Origin: Betaproteobacteria bacterium GR16-43
GTDB lineage: Bacteria > Pseudomonadota > Gammaproteobacteria > Burkholderiales > Usitatibacteraceae
Assembly (NCBI GenBank): GCA_001953215.1
Contig: CP019169.1
Coordinates: 3,286,001-3,350,000 of the forward strand
Reading direction: 5' to 3'
Length of the DNA: 64,000 nucleotides
The position numbers were made by a program, and so were the translations under genes. The stretch's first letter is position 1, and every line of letters begins with the position of its first letter. Positions 1 through 7,574 of the stretch are shown piece by piece. The notes beneath the pieces were generated by a model that was not told where the DNA came from, did no database searches, and saw only the letters and a program-made list of their open reading frames with translations.

Positions 1-3000
1 AGGCCTCGCTCGGGATCACTGCTCCTCGCGATGGCCCAGCCATGAACCACCTTGGCCGCGGCCGCGAGGTAGGGGAAGCCGCGTTCGAGGGAGAGGTCGC
101 GCATGCGCGCGGCACGGCCTTCGGCCTTGTCGGGCTGGTCGAGGAACCACGCCGACCACATCGCGGTGCCACCGGCGAATGCGCGGCTGAACGGATGGCC
201 GAGCGCCTCGGCCCGTTCGAGCGCCGCAGTCACGTGGCCTTCCGCGGCGAGCGGCCGGCCCAGGTAGCACAGCGCCCAGGAGAGGATCCCGCGATTGGCT
301 ACGTCCGGATCCTGGCCGAGTTCGACGGCCAGGGCCTTGTGGCGCACCGGATCGTAGAGGGCCACCGCGCGCTCCATCTCCGCGCACGCCATCGTGAAAT
401 CGCCCGTCCAGAACGCGACGTTGCCCGTGACGCGGTGGGCCTCGATCAGCAGCGCGGGATCGGCCGCGCTCCTGGCAAGTGCGAGCATCTCCTGCGCCGT
501 GGCGCGAGCGAATTCGTACTTCGACTGGCCGATCTGGAATTGCCACATGCCGCGCAACGCGCGAAAGAGCTGCCCCGGATCGCCGCCATGCCGGCACAAC
601 TCGCGTGCCCGGTCGTAGACGGCCTGCACTTCCGGTGCGCCATAGCTCGTCGCCGCGACCAGCGCGGGGCCGAGCTCGAGCTGGAGCCGCAATTCGAGGG
701 CCGTGGCCGCGGGGCTTTCCGGCAGCGTTCGCGTCATCGCGATGGCCTGTTGCAGCAGGTCGATGGCTTCGCTGTTGGCGAAGGCGCGCATCGCGTGCTT
801 CGCCGCCTTCTCGTAGTAGGTCGCGGCACGCTCGACCAGCTCGGGATGCGGCACGCGGTCTTCCGAAGCCATCCGCCAGTGATGGGCGAGCTGCGTGACC
901 ACTTCGGCTTGATCCGTATCGCCGTGCGCTTCGAGCCACTGCGCGATCTTCTGGTGGAGTTCGCGGCGCTGCGAGAACAACATCAAGCCGTACGCGATGT
1001 CCTGCGTGAGCTTGCTCTTGAAGAAGTACGCCTTGGCGTCGGGCGGTGCCGGCGGAGGCCTGCGCCCCGTGAACGACGGCGTGAGCTCGAGCCGCTCCAG
1101 CTTTTCGCACTGCGCGGCGACCTCGTTGCGCCCCGAGCCGATCGGATGGACATCGGCGAGCATCCACGGATCGAACACGCGGCCCACGACGCTCGCGACC
1201 TTGAGCGTGATCTGCTCCGCGGGCCCCAGCCGGTCGATCCTTCCCGTGATGACGCCGCCCAGCGTGTTCGGCAGCTTGTCGGCGGAGAGAGAACCGGCGC
1301 CGCGCACGAGGCGGCACTCCCGGTTCACGACTTCGAGCACGCCCTGGTCGCGCAACCCGAGTGCGAGTTCCTCCGCGAACATCGGATTTCCCTCGGCGCG
1401 GTCCTGCACGAGCTTCTGCACCGCCTCCGGCAACTTGTCGACGCCGAGGCGCCTGCGAACCACGGCCGCGATGTCGTCGTTCGAAAGCGGCGGCAGCGAG
1501 ACGCGTTCGAGGCCGGGCAGGGCGAGGAAGCTCGCGAACGCCTTCGGCGCATCGGCCCCGAGCGGCCGGGACGTGACCACGAGCGAGAGACGCTCGACTT
1601 CGCGCGCGATGCGCAACAACACGGACCACGACGCCGAGTCGAGGAAGCCCGCGTCGCGGATGATGACCAGCAGCGGCTTCTCGCGAGAGGCGGCCTGCAG
1701 CAGGGCCACGAGGAGGTCTTGCGTCTTTTGCGCGCGGGCCTTGCCGGTGAGGCCCCGGGTGACGTCGTTGTCGGCCCACTGCATCGGCAGCACGGCCTCG
1801 ATCAGCGGCGTCAACTCGATCAGCTTCGGATCGGCCGGCAGCATCGACGCGAGGCTGGTGCGCCGCGCGCCCGGATCCGTCAGCTTGGGGTCGACCGGAT
1901 AGAGCCAGTCGAACACGCGCCGCCAGGCGCGATAGGGGATCGTCATCTCCAGCGGATCGGCCGTGCCCATCAGGGCGAGCATGTCGCGGTCCTCCGCGAG
2001 CGCGAGGAAATCCCGCAGGAGGCTTTGCTTGCCCATGCCCACTTCGGCTTCGAGGAAGACGCGGCTGGCCGTGCCCTTGCGTCGCAGCGCGTCCAGCCGC
2101 GCGATCATCGCGGTGCGCTCGGCCTGCCGGCCGATCACCGTCTCGCGCTTCACGGACCGGCGCTCGGTGCGGTCGACGTCGACTTCCAGCGGGCGCCAGA
2201 TCTCGATCGGCAGCGCCTTGCCCTTCACCTTGATGGCGGGCAGGGCCTCCAGCCCGACGCGCTGTCCCGCCGCCGTCGCCGTCGCCTTGTCGCAGAGGAT
2301 GCCGCCCTTGGCCGCCTGCATGAGGCGCGCGGCGAGGTTCACGACATCGCCCATCACCGTGTATTCGCGCCGCCGCGCATTGCCGACGGCGCCACAGAAC
2401 GCGAGCCCGGTGCAGACGCCGACCGAGCTCTCGAAGCCGATCGCGATGAGTCCTTCCTGCATCGCCATCGCGGCACGGAGCGCGCGTTCCGCGTCGTCCT
2501 CGTGCGACAGCGGCGGCAGGCCCAGCACGGCGATCAGCGACGCACCCTTGTCGTCGACGCTGATCTTGTTGATCGAGCCCTCGAAGCGGTAGAGCGCCGT
2601 CTGCAGCGCGCGCATGGCGCCCTGGGCCGCCTCGAGCGACGCATCCACGTTGAAGCCCGGCAGGTTCACGAACATGAGCGAGATGCGGCGCATTTCGCCG
2701 AGCCAGCCCGTCTGGCCCGCGTCGAGGCGGCCGCGGATCGCGACCGGCACGAAGGACCGCACGGCCGGTGCGATCTCGGGACGCAGCACCAGCGCCTGCG
2801 GGGGTTCGATGACGAGCGCGCGATCGAGTGCTTTCAGCCGCACCGCGCCTTCGGCCAGCGTGTCGCCCTGCGCCCGATCCGCGATCAATCGCCAGGCCTC
2901 GGCGGAGACGACGATGTCCCCGGGCTCGGCGCGGCCGTTGGCCACGCCCACCTGCGCGAGCGGCCGGCCCGCGATCAGCAATTCCCAGCGGTCGAACACG

Positions 3001-3461
3001 CCGCCGAGATGTTCCGAAAGGACTTCGCCCGCGCCGATCGCGAGCTTCATCGACAGGCGCAGGCCCTCGGCGACTTCGTAGTTGTGGAGCCGGCCCTGCA
3101 TGACCAGCGAGCATTTCGCGATGCGTTCGACCAGGTCGGCGATGCCGTCTTCGTCCGGGCTGGGCCACAGCGCCACGAGGGCATCGCCCGCGAACTTGAC
3201 CACGTCGCCGCCATGCTCGCCGATGAGGTCGATCATCTGGCCGAAGTACAGGTTCAGCAGGACGGTGAGGTCTTCCGCGCCGGCCGGCCCTCGCGCGGCG
3301 AGGCGTTCGGTCAACGCGGTGAAGCCGGAAATGTCGGCGAACAGCACCGCCGCGGGGAACCGCACGACCGTCGCGGCCGTGATGCCTTTGGGGTCCTGGT
3401 TCGCCCGGCGCAGGATCAGCTGCGGGGCGAAGCTCGCGAGGCTTTCGAGATAACTTGACAT
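1..3461 (-). CDS. Soluble-adenylyl-cyclase-like protein: tandem class III cyclase domains, AAA-type ATPase and TPR-like region (3' end missing)
   Basis: A class III nucleotide cyclase joined to a large ATPase/helical region, the architecture of soluble adenylyl cyclases; it probably makes cAMP in the cytoplasm. The ATG at 3461 opens a frame of at least 1153 residues that leaves the window, so the C-terminus is not seen. Cyclase domain 1 (about 35-170) has FADISGF (Asp43) and KFAGDA (Asp93), the metal-binding aspartates, but lacks the usual Asn/Arg pair. Cyclase domain 2 (about 255-400) reads FVNLPGF, with Asn in place of the first metal Asp, yet keeps VMGDVVNLAARL with Asn and Arg. The two halves therefore look complementary. 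A P-loop (EVGMGKQ) is near residue 473, followed by an NB-ARC/AAA-like and helical repeat region. The shared family is clear; cAMP versus cGMP product is inferred. Confidence 0.9.
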   Translation of the reverse strand, partial: MSSYLESLASFAPQLILRRANQDPKGITAATVVRFPAAVLFADISGFTALTERLAARGPAGAEDLTVLLNLYFGQMIDLIGEHGGDVVKFAGDALVALWPSPDEDGIADLVERIAKCSLVMQGRLHNYEVAEGLRLSMKLAIGAGEVLSEHLGGVFDRWELLIAGRPLAQVGVANGRAEPGDIVVSAEAWRLIADRAQGDTLAEGAVRLKALDRALVIEPPQALVLRPEIAPAVRSFVPVAIRGRLDAGQTGWLGEMRRISLMFVNLPGFNVDASLEAAQGAMRALQTALYRFEGSINKISVDDKGASLIAVLGLPPLSHEDDAERALRAAMAMQEGLIAIGFESSVGVCTGLAFCGAVGNARRREYTVMGDVVNLAARLMQAAKGGILCDKATATAAGQRVGLEALPAIKVKGKALPIEIWRPLEVDVDRTERRSVKRETVIGRQAERTAMIARLDALRRKGTASRVFLEAEVGMGKQSLLRDFLALAEDRDMLALMGTADPLEMTIPYRAWRRVFDWLYPVDPKLTDPGARRTSLASMLPADPKLIELTPLIEAVLPMQWADNDVTRGLTGKARAQKTQDLLVALLQAASREKPLLVIIRDAGFLDSASWSVLLRIAREVERLSLVVTSRPLGADAPKAFASFLALPGLERVSLPPLSNDDIAAVVRRRLGVDKLPEAVQKLVQDRAEGNPMFAEELALGLRDQGVLEVVNRECRLVRGAGSLSADKLPNTLGGVITGRIDRLGPAEQITLKVASVVGRVFDPWMLADVHPIGSGRNEVAAQCEKLERLELTPSFTGRRPPPAPPDAKAYFFKSKLTQDIAYGLMLFSQRRELHQKIAQWLEAHGDTDQAEVVTQLAHHWRMASEDRVPHPELVERAATYYEKAAKHAMRAFANSEAIDLLQQAIAMTRTLPESPAATALELRLQLELGPALVAATSYGAPEVQAVYDRARELCRHGGDPGQLFRALRGMWQFQIGQSKYEFARATAQEMLALARSAADPALLIEAHRVTGNVAFWTGDFTMACAEMERAVALYDPVRHKALAVELGQDPDVANRGILSWALCYLGRPLAAEGHVTAALERAEALGHPFSRAFAGGTAMWSAWFLDQPDKAEGRAARMRDLSLERGFPYLAAAAKVVHGWAIARSSDPERG

Positions 3462-3463
3462 CC
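3441..3463. repeat. Left copy of 23-bp imperfect direct repeat flanking the SGNH/GSCFA cassette
   Basis: This copy contains the start codon and first codons of the cyclase gene. On the minus strand it reads GGATGTCAAG, two variable bases, ATCTCGAA, one variable base, then GC. The same pattern, 20 of 23 bases, recurs at 5328-5350, on the other side of the two genes 3505-5309. Read directly from the sequence; what created it is not known. Confidence 0.7.
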
Positions 3464-3492
3464 CTGTTCATGGTAACCCACCGCCAACCTTC

Positions 3493-3498
3493 TACAAT
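3493..3498 (+). promoter_or_regulatory. -10-like hexamer just before the SGNH gene
   Basis: TACAAT ends 6 bases before the ATG at 3505, so a transcript starting at the usual distance would begin at or beside the start codon. There is no Shine-Dalgarno sequence. No good -35 is visible at 17 bases. Confidence 0.4.
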
Positions 3499-3504
3499 GT
3501 CCGC

Positions 3505-4236
3505 ATGCGTCCATTCGCGACTGCGTCGCTCGCCATCGTCGGGCACAGCCATGTGGCCTGTATCGCCACGGCATTGGCTCGTCATCCGGTTGAAGGAGTG
3601 GAAGCGGTGAACCTGCGGGCGACGTCCGGGCCCGAGGATTGGCATCCCCAGGAGTTTTCACGAACGCTGCGGAGGATGGTGCGCAATGCCAATCCCGCGG
3701 TGATTTGCCTTTGCATGGGCGGCAATGAGCACAACATCCTTGGGGTCGCCGAGCATCCGGAGCCGTTCTCGGTAGGCGACAGCGCCGAGGGTTCTGCTCC
3801 AGCGGACCCCGATCGCTGGTTCGTGCCCCGTGCCGTGATGCGCGACGCGCTGCGCGAGTACCTCGAGCCGGTGCGCCGCTTGAACGAGATTGCTTGCGAG
3901 ACGTTTGCCGACTCCGTGAAGGTTTTCCTTTCGCCGCCACCGCCCATTGCCGATTGGGAGCACATCCAGTCGCATCCCGGCGTCTTCCGGGAAGCGCTCG
4001 ACCTCGGCCCTGCACCGAATGCCCTCCGAATGGCTCTCTACCGCCTGCAGGTGGAGTTGCTGAGGGAAATGGCCGCCCGGGCCGGCGCGGCGTTCATCGG
4101 GCCTCCGGACGAGGCGCTCGACGGCGATGGATTCCTGGCGAAGCGCTACTTCGACGGAAGCCCGACACACGCGAACGACGACTATGGTGCGATCCTGCTC
4201 CGGGCCATCCTGGAGCGTGCGGAACCGGCGACGTGA
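3505..4236 (+). CDS. SGNH-hydrolase-like protein of unknown function
   Basis: A 243-residue soluble protein without signal peptide or membrane segment. The N-terminus reads LAIVGHSHVACI and residues 70-76 read MGGNEHN. These resemble the G-x-S block and the G-x-N block of SGNH/GDSL hydrolases, so an esterase or acyl-transferase fold is likely but not proven. Its stop codon overlaps the GTG start of the following GSCFA-family gene by four bases (GTGA), so the two are translated together and probably act on the same substrate. The pair is bounded by a 23-bp imperfect direct repeat, hinting that it entered as a unit. The substrate cannot be told; surface glycan modification is one possibility. 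Confidence 0.7.
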   Translation: MRPFATASLAIVGHSHVACIATALARHPVEGVEAVNLRATSGPEDWHPQEFSRTLRRMVRNANPAVICLCMGGNEHNILGVAEHPEPFSVGDSAEGSAPADPDRWFVPRAVMRDALREYLEPVRRLNEIACETFADSVKVFLSPPPPIADWEHIQSHPGVFREALDLGPAPNALRMALYRLQVELLREMAARAGAAFIGPPDEALDGDGFLAKRYFDGSPTHANDDYGAILLRAILERAEPAT

Positions 4237-5309
4237 GCCATCCCTACAAAGGGCTGCCCGACGATCGATTCTGGGGGAAGGATCCGGGCATCGGTGACGC
4301 CCGCCTGCTCGATCCGCTGGGTCCCCCTCCATTCACGATCACACCTCAGCAGAGGATCGTGACCGCGGGAAGCTGCTTCGCGCAGCACGTCGCCCGCCGG
4401 TTGAGCGAAGCCGGATTCAATCACCATGTGACCGAGCGTGCGCATCCCGTAGTCCCGGCGCGGGTCGCGCTTGCGCATCACTATGGCGTGTATTCGGCAC
4501 GCTACGGGAACATCTATACGGCACGACAGCTCTGCCAGTTGATCGATCGCGCATTCGACCGCTTTGTTCCGATCGAGGCGGCATGGACTGCGGTGGATGG
4601 CGAAGGTGTCGTCGATCCGTTCCGTCCGCGCATCCAGCCCGGCGGCTTCGTGAGCGAGTCCGAATTGCGATTCGACCGCGCCCGCCACCTGGCGTGCGTG
4701 CGCGATGCCCTGCAAACGATGGATGTCTTCGTCTTTACGCTCGGGCTTACCGAGGCATGGGAGGACCGGCGCGACGGAGCGATCTTTCCCCTGGCCCCGG
4801 GCGTGGCCGGCGGGCTGTACGACCCGTCCCAGGTGGCTTTCCGCAACTTTGACGAGGTCGAGTCCCGCGACGACTTGCGCGCGGCGATCACGCGGATCCG
4901 GGCCGTGAATCCCCGGGTTCGGGTGGTGCTGACGGTGTCTCCGGTACCCCTCAACGCGACGTTCGAGGACCGCCACGTCCTGCTCTCCAGCACATGGTCG
5001 AAGTCGGTATTGCGTGTGGCCGCGGAAAGGGCCACGCGCGACTTTGCGGACACGGTGTACTTCCCGTCGTATGAAATCGTTACGGCCCCGCATGTGCGAG
5101 GTCGCTACTTCGCGGCGGATTGCCGCGAAGTCACGGCCGAAGGGGTCGACCACGTGATGCGGTTGTTCCTGAAGCACTTTGCGGGGATCGCGTCCGACAC
5201 CCGCGTACCGCCGGACAGCGACGACCCTTCCGGGCCCGATAGCCACCTCTCGAGGATGCGGGGGCTGATGGATGCAATCTGCGACGAGGAAGCTATCGAC
5301 AACGGCTAG
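4233..5309 (+). CDS. GSCFA domain protein
   Basis: A 358-residue member of the GSCFA family (related to SGNH hydrolases). The family signature TAGSCFAQHVA is at about residues 43-53, after a short N-terminus (SHPYKGLPDDRFWGKDPG). Later blocks VFTLGLTEAW and VVLTVSPVPL match the family's conserved strands. The start was set at GTG 4233 because it overlaps the stop of the upstream SGNH-like gene (GTGA) and the recognisable domain begins soon after; an upstream reading-frame extension would run through that gene. Family members occur in polysaccharide or surface-modification settings, but their reaction is poorly known. No signal peptide is seen. Confidence 0.85.
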   Translation: MSHPYKGLPDDRFWGKDPGIGDARLLDPLGPPPFTITPQQRIVTAGSCFAQHVARRLSEAGFNHHVTERAHPVVPARVALAHHYGVYSARYGNIYTARQLCQLIDRAFDRFVPIEAAWTAVDGEGVVDPFRPRIQPGGFVSESELRFDRARHLACVRDALQTMDVFVFTLGLTEAWEDRRDGAIFPLAPGVAGGLYDPSQVAFRNFDEVESRDDLRAAITRIRAVNPRVRVVLTVSPVPLNATFEDRHVLLSSTWSKSVLRVAAERATRDFADTVYFPSYEIVTAPHVRGRYFAADCREVTAEGVDHVMRLFLKHFAGIASDTRVPPDSDDPSGPDSHLSRMRGLMDAICDEEAIDNG

Positions 5310-5327
5310 AACGTCGCCGCTACTCGT

Positions 5328-5350
5328 GCCTTCGAGATCGCTTGACATCC
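5328..5350. repeat. Right copy of 23-bp imperfect direct repeat
   Basis: Lies 18 bases after the GSCFA stop codon, in non-coding sequence. It matches 3441-3463 at 20 of 23 positions and in the same orientation. It resembles a remnant of the cyclase gene's first codons (ATG-Ser-Ser-x-Leu-Glu) on the far side of the cassette. Confidence 0.7.
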
Positions 5351-5419
5351 GGCGCCAATTTCCCTCGATCTCCCGCATTCGCGGGTGCGTAACCTCCGCG
5401 TTGGCGATAGTCTTCGGGC

Positions 5420-6523
5420 ATGACCAACGCAGAACGAACGCTTTCCCTCGATCTTGGATCCGTCGGCGAACTGGGCTCGCAACGCTTCACCGTCGCCCTG
5501 GATGCGGCGCCCTTCGAGCGGCTCCTGGACGATGCGCGCAACGCCCACCGGATCTACGAGCTCGCCTTGCTGCAGCGCCCCGGCGACCTCTGGGACTACC
5601 TCGAGGTGATTCCTACCCAGGTGCCGCCCGCCATCGCCGATCACCTCAAGAAGGCCCGTTCCGTCGCGACGAACACCGGCGCGCCCTGGCCCGAGGGCCG
5701 CGTGCCTTTCGCGGCGTTCGATAACCAGGTGCGCGATGGCGCCGACGAAGCGGCCGCGGCCGCCGAGGCGTGGAGGGACGCGTGCGCGGGCGAGGAAGCG
5801 CAGGCGTTCGTACGCCAACTCTTCGGGCGAATCCCGGATCGCCGCATCGCGCCCGGCACCGGTCTCGTCGGACACGAGGAAGCGCGAATCGCCGCCGGCA
5901 CGCACCCGTACACGTTCCTCCCGCGCGAACAGGCCATGGCCGCGAGCCGCCGGCACGCGCCCAATGCGCCCGCGCACACGGAGGCGTTCTACGCCAAGCT
6001 GGACGAGCTCGTGGGCGACGCCGAAGTGGGTTCCGTCTTCGTCCGGGGCCTCGGCGACCATCGGCTGCTGCGCCTGTTGTGCGAACGGCAGCGCGCCCGC
6101 GAAGACTTCGAGATCAGCGTCCTCACCGAACGCGAAGTGAACAACGAGGCCTGGGGCGCGCAGATCGCCTACTACACCGAGGACATCGGGCAGGGATTCC
6201 TGTTCGTGGAAGACGGCGCCGCCGAAGGGCCCACGGTGAAGGATCTCGTGGAGGTCTACGCGACGCTTGGGCCCGGCGGCCTCATCCTCTCCAGCCAGGA
6301 CGAGGGCAAGATCCCGGGCTTCGCGCACGAGCACGGCGACGGCTGGCACCTCTATCGCAGCGAGGTCACGCCGCACATGCTGCCGCGCCTTCGCAAGTAC
6401 CACAGCGTCTGGGCGCTCATGCTGGCGCAGGAAAACGGCGAGCTCTCCGACGCCCAGGTCGTCGAGATCATCGCCCAGTGGGAGAACTTCCTGTCGAAGC
6501 GGTTCCCGGCCCGCGAGGGCTGA
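5420..6523 (+). CDS. Hypothetical protein, 367 aa
   Basis: I do not recognise this family. The protein is soluble and acidic, has no signal peptide or membrane helix, and is rich in Glu and Ala. The middle part contains SVFVRGLGDHRLLRLLCERQ and the last third contains VNNEAWGAQIAYYTED and LGPGGLILSSQDEGK, which look like ordered domain segments rather than low-complexity filler. Codon use is typical of the window. It is monocistronic: the next gene is on the other strand. The ATG at 5420 is taken because the region before it is non-coding; a GATAGT hexamer at 5405-5410 could serve as a -10 box. Confidence 0.75.
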   Translation: MTNAERTLSLDLGSVGELGSQRFTVALDAAPFERLLDDARNAHRIYELALLQRPGDLWDYLEVIPTQVPPAIADHLKKARSVATNTGAPWPEGRVPFAAFDNQVRDGADEAAAAAEAWRDACAGEEAQAFVRQLFGRIPDRRIAPGTGLVGHEEARIAAGTHPYTFLPREQAMAASRRHAPNAPAHTEAFYAKLDELVGDAEVGSVFVRGLGDHRLLRLLCERQRAREDFEISVLTEREVNNEAWGAQIAYYTEDIGQGFLFVEDGAAEGPTVKDLVEVYATLGPGGLILSSQDEGKIPGFAHEHGDGWHLYRSEVTPHMLPRLRKYHSVWALMLAQENGELSDAQVVEIIAQWENFLSKRFPAREG

Positions 6524-6532
6524 ACCGCGAGG

Positions 6533-6727
6533 CTACTTCTCCGCGGAGTGCTTCGCGCCCCGGGCGCGCCACCACAGGTAGATGCCGTAGCCGACGATGC
6601 CCCCGAGGAAGAGCACGAGGAAGACCACGACCGTGGCCTGGCTCGCATGCTCGACCGGCGCTTCTTCCGCAGCCAGGGCCTGGAGAGGTGTCAACAGCAG
6701 GAGCAGGGATGAAAGGAGCCTGTTCAT
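6533..6727 (-). CDS. Small membrane protein, 64 aa
   Basis: A 64-residue protein with an N-terminal signal peptide (MNRLLSSLLLLLTPLQALA, cleavage likely after ALA), a short acidic spacer (EEAPVEHAS) and one transmembrane helix (about 30-52, TVVVFLVLFLGGIVGYGIYL), ending with a basic tail (WWRARGAKHSAEK). The N-terminus would face the periplasm and the tail the cytoplasm. It lies alone, converging with the gene at 5420-6523 and diverging from pnuC. It resembles small anchor or accessory subunits of membrane complexes, but nothing ties it to a specific one. Confidence 0.7.
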   Translation of the reverse strand: MNRLLSSLLLLLTPLQALAAEEAPVEHASQATVVVFLVLFLGGIVGYGIYLWWRARGAKHSAEK

Positions 6728-6832
6728 GGCGGCGCGCTCGTTCGAGGATCGGACTCCCAGTACAACAGGGTAGGCTTGCGATCACCTGAGTCTTTACTTG
6801 CGCGCAACTTGCGAACCGGACCCCGCTGACCC

Positions 6833-7450
6833 ATGGACATCGGCACCTGGCCGTCCCCGGAAGAGATCGTGGCCAACGCGCTGGTCACGGCGAGCATCGT
6901 CCTCGCGGCGCGCAACAGCATCCACGTGTGGTGGACCGGGATCGCGGGTTGCGCGGTCTTCGGCTACGTGTTCTTCCAGTCGAAGCTCTACGCGGATGTG
7001 CTGCTGCAGTTCTTCTTCATCGCGGCGAGCGTCGGGGGATGGTGGAACTGGCTGAAGGGCAACGCGGGCGCCGAGATTCCGGTGCGATGGACCGAACGCG
7101 GCAAGCTCGCGGCCATGCTCTTCGCCGCCGCGGTATTCGCCGGCGCCTGGGCGATCGGATTGAGCCGGTTCACCGACGCGGCCGCGCCGCTCGCGGATTC
7201 CACGGTGCTCGCCTTGAGCGTGGCGGCCCAGTTGCTGATGATGGGCCGGCGCGTCGAGAACTGGATCGTGTGGATCGCGGTGAACACCATCGCGGTCCCG
7301 CTGTTCTGGTCGCGCGGGCTGCACCTCACCTCCGTGCTCTATGCGTTCTACTGGGTGAATGCGTGGGTCGCGTTCTTCCATTGGCGCAAGTTGTCGCGCG
7401 TCGCAAAGAGCAGCCTGGACCTTCCTCGACCGGCGGGATCGTGTCCCTGA
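6833..7450 (+). CDS. pnuC: PnuC-type nicotinamide riboside / vitamin-like transporter
   Basis: A 205-residue inner-membrane protein with about seven helices. The segment SKLYADVLLQFFFIAASVGG followed by WWNWLKG (about residues 45-72) is the conserved core of PnuC transporters, and a second Trp-rich helix pair near WIVWIAVNTIAVPLFWSRG and YAFYWVNAWVAFFHW completes the fold. PnuC moves nicotinamide riboside by facilitated diffusion; relatives carry thiamine or riboflavin, so the substrate is uncertain without a clear riboswitch. I see no known riboswitch in 6728-6832. The gene is monocistronic. Confidence 0.88.
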   Translation: MDIGTWPSPEEIVANALVTASIVLAARNSIHVWWTGIAGCAVFGYVFFQSKLYADVLLQFFFIAASVGGWWNWLKGNAGAEIPVRWTERGKLAAMLFAAAVFAGAWAIGLSRFTDAAAPLADSTVLALSVAAQLLMMGRRVENWIVWIAVNTIAVPLFWSRGLHLTSVLYAFYWVNAWVAFFHWRKLSRVAKSSLDLPRPAGSCP

Positions 7451-7460
7451 CCTTCATTGG

Positions 7461-7497
7461 CAGAATTAACTAAATGGGAGTCTGACCCCAATTATTT
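7461..7497. repeat. Possible solitary REP-like element
   Basis: An AT-richer patch (AATTAACTAAATGGGAGTCT then GACCCCAATTATTTG) between pnuC and the TonB receptor terminator. GGGAGTC/GACCCC motifs of this kind are scattered as short repeats near transposase genes in many proteobacteria. Only one copy is present here, so the assignment rests on resemblance. Confidence 0.35.
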
Positions 7498-7516
7498 GTT
7501 GCGGGGATGACGGATG

Positions 7517-7548
7517 AAAAAAGGGCCGTGACTTTCGTCACGGCCCTT
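7517..7548 (-). terminator. Intrinsic terminator of the TonB receptor gene
   Basis: A perfect 12-bp stem (AAGGGCCGTGAC at 7521-7532 paired with 7537-7548, loop TTTC). Read on the minus strand, it runs into a T tract (TTTTTT, 7517-7522). It lies 27 bases past the stop codon at 7575. Confidence 0.93.
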
Positions 7549-7574
7549 CGTTTGCTGCGCTTGCTGCGTCGCGA

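Noticed and set aside
42-3458. Very long open frame on the plus strand over the cyclase gene
   Set aside because: Its product has only Arg/His/Gly-rich composition and no domain; the minus-strand frame has cyclase and P-loop motifs. It is a GC-bias shadow.
6728-6832. Riboswitch upstream of pnuC
   Set aside because: No TPP, FMN or NAD riboswitch core motif could be found by eye; the stretch has only short repeats of ACTTGCG.
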